A DNA stretch of 64,000 nt from Medicago truncatula (lineage: Eukaryota > Streptophyta > Magnoliopsida > Fabales > Fabaceae): NCBI RefSeq assembly GCF_003473485.1, contig NC_053042.1, positions 29,437,262-29,501,261 on the forward strand. Reading direction: 5' to 3'. Below the pieces are notes generated by a model. That model was not told the origin of the DNA. It did not search any database and saw only the letters and a list, made by a program, of their open reading frames with translations. Every line of letters begins with the position of its first letter. Position 1 is the stretch's first letter. Made by a program: the position numbers and the translations under genes. This document shows, piece after piece, positions 57,431 to 64,000 of this stretch.

Positions 57431-58490
57431 CACACTTGAACACACATTATCATATCCAATTGTTCATTCATTTTTTGTTATCATTAAAACTTCTGAGGCA
57501 TGTTCAAAACCCATTTTGGTTCAACATATAAGTGTGATAAAGTGGAATGATCATACCTGGGGAGGCAAGCCCCCTATTCATAGTGGTTGATTTGATTACA
57601 TGCTCATTGTTAGTTGCAATCTTCTTTACTTAGATTTAATTTGGTTTGTTATGAGGTTAATCAGGATATCAGAAAAACTAACCCTCCAGATTGGCGAGGA
57701 TGCCTTTCTGGTTCAAGTGAGTCCTCTTTAAGTAGGAACGACTAAGGTATATCTAATAACATACTCACTGTAACGGAACTCGACTTAATTAGTTGACACA
57801 TCTAACCAATTCATATGAGATCTTGATACATATGAACAACATATACATATGTTGGTCATGTTTGAGACGGTGGGACACGTAAGCGCTATGTCGGTTTTCG
57901 AGGTGAAACCAGGTGATTCCTAGTATCTCATTGAGGTTGTTATAATCGTAACCTATAATATTGTATCATGTATAGTGCCACGTGTATCATCGAGGTGGTG
58001 ACCCCGATAGTCATTGTCTTGGCATGTCTATTAGGCCTTCTTGTGTTATTTTCGATGGACCTAGGTTGATGGACTCTAATGAATAATTGGATTGAACCTT
58101 TTAGTCCCATACCAATACAATATTAATATTAATACTTATTACATAAACATATGTTAATTGGTTGAGGGAGGGAGAGGCCAAGGTCGCTGCCTGCCCACCC
58201 CTCCATATGTTCCTTACTTGTGTTAGGGGAAACAATTGACTCTAGGGTTTATGAAGGAGAGAAAGAATGATAAAGTGATTTTGAAAGTATGAACAAGTGA
58301 ATGCATTAACTATTATTCAATGAGGAATCAAAAGATATACACAAGTGTTCCTCTTATTGCTTGCACATCAAGCAACAGCTGTAGGTGTAACAAACTTAGC
58401 TAAAAACAAGGAAATAGTTAGTTACTTATGAAACAAGCAACTAGCCCTAAAACAAACTAAACAAAACAAAGGTTTTTTTTTTTCTAGATT
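57431..58490. other. LTR-like sequence, undefined
   Basis: The minus strand has ACTATGAATAGGGGGCTTGC (about 57565-57590), which looks like a TATA-proximal LTR leader. It lacks identifiable TG...CA limits. No coding sequence of note. Confidence 0.25.
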
Positions 58491-58494
58491 ACCT

Positions 58495-58641
58495 TTGAAA
58501 AATGGTGGGTAATTTACCCACCAACCAATGAAAATGAGCAATTTGTTGGTGGGGTCAAGATAGTTCATGGATACCACTTAAAAATATGCTTATGTGGCTA
58601 ATGTGTATTGGTTGGAGTAAATTACCCACCATTCTTCCATG
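58495..58641. mobile_element. Short MITE
   Basis: The ends are inverted copies: GAAAAATGGTGGGTAATTTA on the left and, reverse-complemented, GAAGAATGGTGGGTAATTTA on the right, both followed by a CCAACCAAT block. The total length is about 147 bp. Confidence 0.7.
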
Positions 58642-58654
58642 GGTACCCTAGTTG

Positions 58655-59170
58655 TCACCAAAGTGGATATAAACCCTCCACCCAAGAAGATTATGAAAGT
58701 TTTGTAGATCTTCAATTACAACACTACACATGGAAAACAATTAAAGTTCAAATATAAGCAAAACACTATATAAGTTAATTGCATAAAAAAAAAAAAATAC
58801 ATAATCTACTTTCACACTCACTGACGTGATTTTATGGAATTAAACAAAAAAAGCAATTATGTTGCATCATAGACGAGCATTACAATTGTTAGATGAACTT
58901 TTACCTTTTCTTCTGGGTATTGTGACGTAAATGGAGAAAAGAGGATGTAGAAGAAGGTATTAATAGCGTGAATTCATTGCCAAATATTATTATATACCAA
59001 AAAGGTAAACGTAGAGAAAAACAAGGAAAATAAAAGGAAAAACAATTGAAAAAAAGTGTGATATACAGATAAAACAACAAAGAAGCAGTTTTCGTAGTTG
59101 AGGAAATACGCCAAAGGAGAAATAGTAAAAGTCCAAAAAATGAACAGAACAAAGAATAAAAAAAGGTTCC
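58655..59170. repeat. Left copy of a direct repeat flanking the MYB gene
   Basis: It aligns in the same orientation to about 63195-63720. Shared blocks are CCACCCAAGAAGATTATGAA / CCAAACAAGAAGATGATGAA, TTGCATCATAGACGAGCATT / TTGCATCAGATAGGAGCATT, and CTTTTACCTTTTC followed by TGGGTA and AGAGGATG. Identity is moderate. The minus-strand open frames in both are hydrophobic, poly-F rich and unlikely to be real. Confidence 0.65.
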
Positions 59171-59539
59171 CTAAAAAAAAGAATAAAAAAAGGTTAAATA
59201 TGTTTTATTAAAGTTGTGCATAAACTATATGATATTTTTTGTTAAAACAACATTTAAAAATGAATTTTATAATGTAGTTGATGGTTTCTCTATTTTAAAA
59301 CTACATTAGAGGTGTCATTATGGTTTAACACCATTCATTTTTTAAACATTTTAAATTAATATTTGAGTGGTCAAATGGATTATTAATTAAATATGTTTCA
59401 GTCAAAAACTCATTATATTAGTCATCTTTAAATATATCTTAATGGTAAAATCAAATTAACTTTTTGCATTTTCGACACATATAAATTAAATTTTAAACTT
59501 CACTAATAAAAATGTTTTGATAAAAATGATTTCTTATTT

Positions 59540-59586
<47 letters not shown>

Positions 59587-60308
59587 TAATTAATTATTAT
59601 TATTATTATTATTATTTGCTTAAAGGTAAATAAGTGGAGCGTTAGGGGTTCAAATCCCAACCTCTGCATATGAAGAACCACGTGTTAATCATGCGCTCGT
59701 TATATTTGCTTAAAGCTTTCTCTAAAATACAAAATTCATAACAACCTCATCATTTCTTTTTATTTATAAAAACAATACCAAAGTGAAGAAAATATCAAAA
59801 TTAACAAAACTTGTAAAGTAATATTGTTAGTTATTGGCTTGGAAGCTTAACATTCATAGAAGTAATGACTCTTAGTCGTTTGATGTTAAGATATGACATC
59901 AATTATCACATGTTCTTTGAGCTCACTATCTTTTTATTTTTCTGTGCTATTTTCAAGATCTAACAATCCACCTTGTTTCAAAAAAAAATAATCTAACAAT
60001 CGAGCTTATAAGAGCTCTTGAACCCTAACTCCCTTTTATTCAATCTTATACAAGAAAATTTGAATCTCTCTGTTCTCAATCTGAATAATGGAATTGGATC
60101 CAAGTTTTCCAGAAAAAAAAATCCTTATCTATTTGAAATTTTTCCTAAAATTCCTTTAGAAAAACTGGAGATCCCTGCACTAGTTCTCTTGCAACCAAGT
60201 TCTACACTTACACCTACACCATCAAATTACACTGGTATTTTATACCATAAATCCAACAAATATAATGAACATCCTCTGAATTGGGTGAACCATCACACTA
60301 GTTTTTCT
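59171..60308. other. Upstream region of the MYB gene
   Basis: It contains an (AAT)n/(ATT)n mirror microsatellite (59541-59617) and a B-box-like GGGGTTCAAATCCCAACC near 59645-59662. The last 290 bases form an open frame without ATG, beginning after a stop at 60009-60011, in frame with the MYB coding region. It could be a 5' UTR or former coding sequence that lost its start. Confidence 0.4.
59541..59617. repeat. Palindromic AAT/ATT microsatellite
   Basis: About fifteen AAT units pass through TTAATTAATTAATT into about nine ATT units, so the whole stretch is self-complementary and could form a hairpin. Confidence 0.9.
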
Positions 60309-62809
60309 ATGGTAGTTCCTTCATCCATCAAACCATTTTCAATGAACCAAACCCCTTCGTACACGACTACAAACACCAATGAATCCCAGAGAGAATTTTT
60401 CATCGATCAAAATCCAATGACATTTACACCAAACTATAACGAAATGGAAGCCATGCATGACCTCCTTAACACAGACAAAGGAAGTTTGGATTTATCCAAA
60501 CAAAATTTCTTTCAATATGGCAAAACTCCACAATCTCGAGTAATTTTCTCTCTACCGCGATCACTAGTTTATGGAAACCAACCAGAAGACCATGACCTTC
60601 TTAACTCCATTAAACCATTTTCAATGAACCAAACCCCTTCGTACACGATTGCAAACACCAATGGATCCCAGAGAGAATTTTTCATCGATCAAAATCCAAT
60701 GACCTTTACACCAAACTATAACGAAATGGAAGCCATGCATGACCTCCTTAACACAGACAAAGGAATTTTGGATTTATCCAAACAAAATTTCTTTCAATAT
60801 GGCGAAACTCCACAATCTCGAGTAATTTTCTCTCTACCGCCATCACTAGTTTATGGAAACCAACCAGAAGACCATGACCTTCTTAACTCCATTAAACCAT
60901 TTTCAATGAACCAAACCCCTTCGTACACGATTGCAAACACCAATGGATCCCAGAGAGAATTTTTCATCGATCAAAATCCAATGACCTTTACACCAAACTA
61001 TAACGAAATGGAAGCCATGCATGACCTCCTTAATACATACAAAGGAATTTTGGATTTATCCAAACAAAATTTCTTTCAATATGGCGAAACTCCACAATCT
61101 CGAGTAATTTTCTCTCTACCGCCATCACTAGTTTATGGAAACCAACCAGAAGACCATGAGCTTCTTAACTCCATTAAACCATTTTCAATGAATCAAACCT
61201 CTTCGCACACGATTGCAAACACCAATGGATCCCAGAGAGAATTTTTCATCGATCAAAATCAAATGACCTTTACACCAAACTATAACGAAATGGAAGCCAT
61301 GCATGACCTCCTGAACACAGACAGAGGAATTTTGGATTTGTCCAAACAAAATTTCTTCCAATATGGCGAAACTTCACAATATCGGATAATTTCCTCTATA
61401 CCACCATCGCTAGTTTATGGAAACCAACTAGAAGACCATGATCAAGATAACATTCTCAGTGACCAGAAGCGACAAAAGAAGGATCACAAAGATAATGAAA
61501 TTCAACAAAAAGAACCCAATATAAGAAAAGGCCAATGGACTCATGATGAGGATGGGTATATCAAATCATCTACAATTTATACTTTCATTACTATAAAATG
61601 TTTTCAGGTTTTTAGGGTGACTTTGTTATATACTCTATTAGTTTAATTTCATGGTTTTGTTTAATATGGTTTTTTATGTCAATTTGATTCATCTTATGTT
61701 TGACTATATATGTTGTTTTTATTTGTAAATGATTGTTAACATATGATGAACAATTAATAATTTTTTTTATATTTTTCTAGGATTCTTGTCAAATTGTTGG
61801 ACTATTCTGGGTTTAATTATTGGTCTCAGGTTGCTAAGTTTATGAATGGCAGAAGCGGAAAACAGTGTAGGGAGAGATGGCATAACCATCTTCGACCGGA
61901 CATTAAGGTGTCCTTTTTTTTCAATCCTTTTTGGCTTTTATCTCTTACACATACATTTATAATGCTATTGTCTTCTATGCTTTTTCATGTAAATATAGAT
62001 GCATCAAATAAATCAAAAAAAATAAGAATGCATATAAATTAAATTTCATGTACATATATATAGATGCATCAAATCAAATAAATCACAAAATTAAAAATGC
62101 ATATAAATTAAGTGCAGTTAAATTATTACATGTATATAATTTCATATATATATGTTCTTTTAATTATGATCTCCTTCATTTGCAAAAACAAATATGATAG
62201 CTACTTAGATTCACTCATTACCATATTAGTGAAATTGGAATCTTTCTCAATTTAATTATAATTATTCATATATCTAATCAATATATATATTGTTTGGTAT
62301 TAATGTAGAAAGAGTCATGGAGTGAAGAGGAAGACAAAATATTGATCGAAGCTCACAAGATAGTTGGGAACAAGTTTGCTGAAATTGCAAAGAGACTTCC
62401 TGGACGTACCGAGAACTCCATCAAGAACCGTTGGAACTCCGCTAAGCGCAGCCTGAACACTACAAAGATGTCGAACCGGAGAAATAGTTGGAAACGAACA
62501 CTACTTCATAAATACATCACTGAAATCACTAATTCTAAGGATGTTCAGAAGGTGCCAAAAAATTCCACCAACATGATGAACATTGAGTATCAGACAAATT
62601 TCGACAATACCAATACCAACCATGGTCTTAGTCATGTTCGACATGAAATTTCAGAGTGTGGTGTTAACTTTGAAGGTTTGGTTACTTCAATGGAAGAACT
62701 TGGTGGCAATGTGACAATGATGCTGAATGGTGATGATGGCTCTGGCACAATGAGTCATGAGATTGGATCATATCAAATGGAGTTTTTTCCTCATGTTAAT
62801 GATCTATAG
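60309..62809 (+). CDS. R2R3-MYB transcription factor (MYB98/MYB118-like) with four 94-residue repeats
   Basis: R2R3-MYB proteins bind DNA in the nucleus; the MYB64/98/115/118/119 group acts in female gametophyte and endosperm/embryo programmes. Exons are 60309-61555, 61781-61907 and 62309-62809, all GT-AG. The first in-frame ATG, at 60309, gives about 624 residues. Residues 6-380 are four tandem copies of a 94-residue unit (SIKPFSMNQTPSYT...FFIDQNPMTFTPNYNEMEAM). R2 begins RKGQWTHDEDG, is split by intron 1, and continues NYWSQVAKFMNGRSGKQCRE and RWHNHLRPDIK. R3 is KESWSEEEDKILIEAHKIVG, NKFAEIAKRLPGRTENSIKN, RWNSAKRSL. The GKQCRERWHNHLRPDIK signature marks the MYB98-type group. The second R3 tryptophan is phenylalanine (NKF for NKW). 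The downstream 115 residues are N/T-rich. Apart from the start question, no lesion is visible. Confidence 0.88.
60324..61451 (+). repeat. Four 282-bp tandem repeats inside MYB exon 1
   Basis: Units start at 60324, 60606, 60888 and 61170, all exactly 282 bp. Units 2 and 3 differ at only a few bases; units 1 and 4 are slightly more diverged. As 282 is a multiple of three, the frame is kept. Confidence 0.95.
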
Positions 62810-64000
62810 AAACTCCTAATGGTGGTGTCTCCATTTTTCAAATACAAATGAAAAGAAAAAATTATTCCTATGTGATCTTGTTCATGGTTATTATCAGAAA
62901 TGAGGAGAATGACATGCTTGTGGTTTTACTTTAGATATATAAGAGATAGTGAAATTGTAAATGTTTTTAAGGGAAATCAAATTTTAGCATCAAGCATGAA
63001 ATTCTAGCATATGTATATCTATGTTGGTTTGTTGGCATGTTAGGTTTAATTGTTAGGAATGTGTTGAAAATCATTTGGTGTGTTTAGGTCATAGAGTTTT
63101 CGTGCTTAAACTACAAACATTTATAGATTTTCTCTCATAATCATTCCTCAAAATTAAATTCAAGAAGAAACAAAAACTACAACACATGCATGGCCAGATT
63201 GTGGATGAATATATACATCCTCCAAACAAGAAGATGATGAAAATTTTGTGAAACGTTCATATTTACTACTATAAAATATGGAAAAAAAAATAAAAATTTA
63301 AATATAAGGAAATTAATATAAAAGTTCGTTGAATAACAAGTAAAAAATTTACTTCTCTTACACACTTGATTTAAAGGAATAAAACAAAAAATTCAATTAG
63401 ATTGCATCAGATAGGAGCATTAGAATTGTGATCCAACCTTTTACCTTTTCGTATGGGTAGAATAATGTAAAGAAGAAAAAAGAGGATGGAAATGTACTGA
63501 AAGCGTGAAGAAAAGAAGACATGAATTTCACAGTTAAATCTAGACTCAAAAGAATGCAGAATATGAGGGGAAAAAGGAGGCGCAAAAATAAAAGCAATTG
63601 AAGAAACAGTTTTCGTAGCTGAAGAAAAATACACAAAAGGATGTGCAAGATTTTGTGAAAAAAATAATAGAAGTCGAGAAAATGAACATAACAAAGGATA
63701 AAATAGTTACCTCAAAAAAAAAAAAAAAAAGAGGATAAAATAGTTGCTTCAAAAACAAAACAAAACAAAAAAATAATTGTCCATAACAAAGGATGTGCAA
63801 GTTTTTGTAAAAAAATAGTCGTGCCCGTAGCGTTACAAGGGCACAAGTTTTTTCGAGAAGTGACCGACACAACTTTTTGACTAGCTACATTGTCCATAAA
63901 TAAAATTACAGGTTCGAACCCCAAACTTTATATATATTATGCATTGTTAACACCAACTGACTTAAGTTCATGATGACAATATTTTTGTTTTAAAACATCA
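62810..64000. other. 3' flank of MYB gene, second direct-repeat copy and tRNA-like unit
   Basis: 62810-63190 is the likely 3' UTR and flank. 63195-63720 is the second copy of the repeat at 58655-59170. At 63908-63972 (minus) lies a tRNA-like unit: TTAAGTCAGTTGGTGTTAAC, AATGCATAATATATATAAAG and GGGGTTCGAACCTG. The hydrophobic minus-strand open frames here are reverse readings of A-rich sequence and I do not call them. Confidence 0.5.

Noticed and set aside
58901..59152. Hydrophobic poly-F open frame as a membrane protein (also at 63397-63924)
   Set aside because: They are reverse readings of A-rich, G/A-rich repeat sequence; the two copies do not conserve the frame.
60018..60308. Annotating the MYB start at 60018
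   Set aside because: The codon there is TTG, not ATG; the first in-frame ATG is at 60309.

Overview
This is a plant nuclear window, AT-rich and dense in transposable elements. Intron-bearing genes use GT-AG splice sites. There are plant-only families (OVATE family protein, FAR1-type protein, plant F-box/FBA protein, R2R3-MYB), plant L1-type LINEs, Ty1-copia and Ty3-gypsy remnants, an Au-type SINE, many MITEs and a piece of plastid DNA. The repeats look like those of a legume, and Medicago truncatula is my best guess. That is recognition, not a database match.

Layout. 0.6-2.6 kb: two Ty1-copia gag remnants arranged head to head as a long imperfect palindrome, followed by a MITE. 3.4-10.4 kb (minus): cytosolic histidyl-tRNA synthetase copy A, five exons encoding 720 residues. 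It stops before the motif-3 and anticodon-binding exons, and its introns carry several transposons. 14.1-17.2 kb (minus): copy B, a rearranged partial duplicate that keeps one exon missing from A but has a stop codon, a frameshift and a large deletion. 17.5-18.8 kb: a broken F-box gene. 21.5-23.2 kb (minus): an unrecognised seven-exon gene built by repeated duplication of one phase-1 exon; the sixth exon carries a 10-bp tandem duplication that shifts the frame. 24.1-27.0 kb: a solo LTR and five MITEs in a row. 27.5-29.9 kb: a FAR1-type gene whose first exon is inverted relative to the rest.

31 kb: remnant of an NPF (NRT1/PTR) transporter C-terminus. 32.9 kb: a tRNA-Ile(AAU)-like gene with a shortened T-loop. 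35.7-37.6 kb (minus): an apparently intact HVA22-like gene. 38.8-45.4 kb: a nearly full-length but frameshifted L1-type LINE. 47.9-48.8 kb: a second LINE fragment. 50.2-50.7 kb: an intact single-exon OVATE family gene. 53.3-54.2 kb: a plastid-derived patch (truncated trnL-UAG, an ndhF piece) inside an inverted repeat. 55.7-57.5 kb: copia pol remnants and retroelement-like sequence. 60.3-62.8 kb: a three-exon R2R3-MYB of the MYB98/MYB118 type with four 94-residue tandem repeats. A pair of direct repeats (58.7 and 63.2 kb) flanks it.

The genes do not form a pathway. Apparently intact genes are HVA22-like, OVATE and MYB, with the repeat-exon gene possibly functional in shortened form. The main interest is structural: duplications with natural empty sites, exon amplification, an exon inversion, expansion of protein repeats and tRNA-like dispersed elements. 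I did not find a convincing new multi-gene system.
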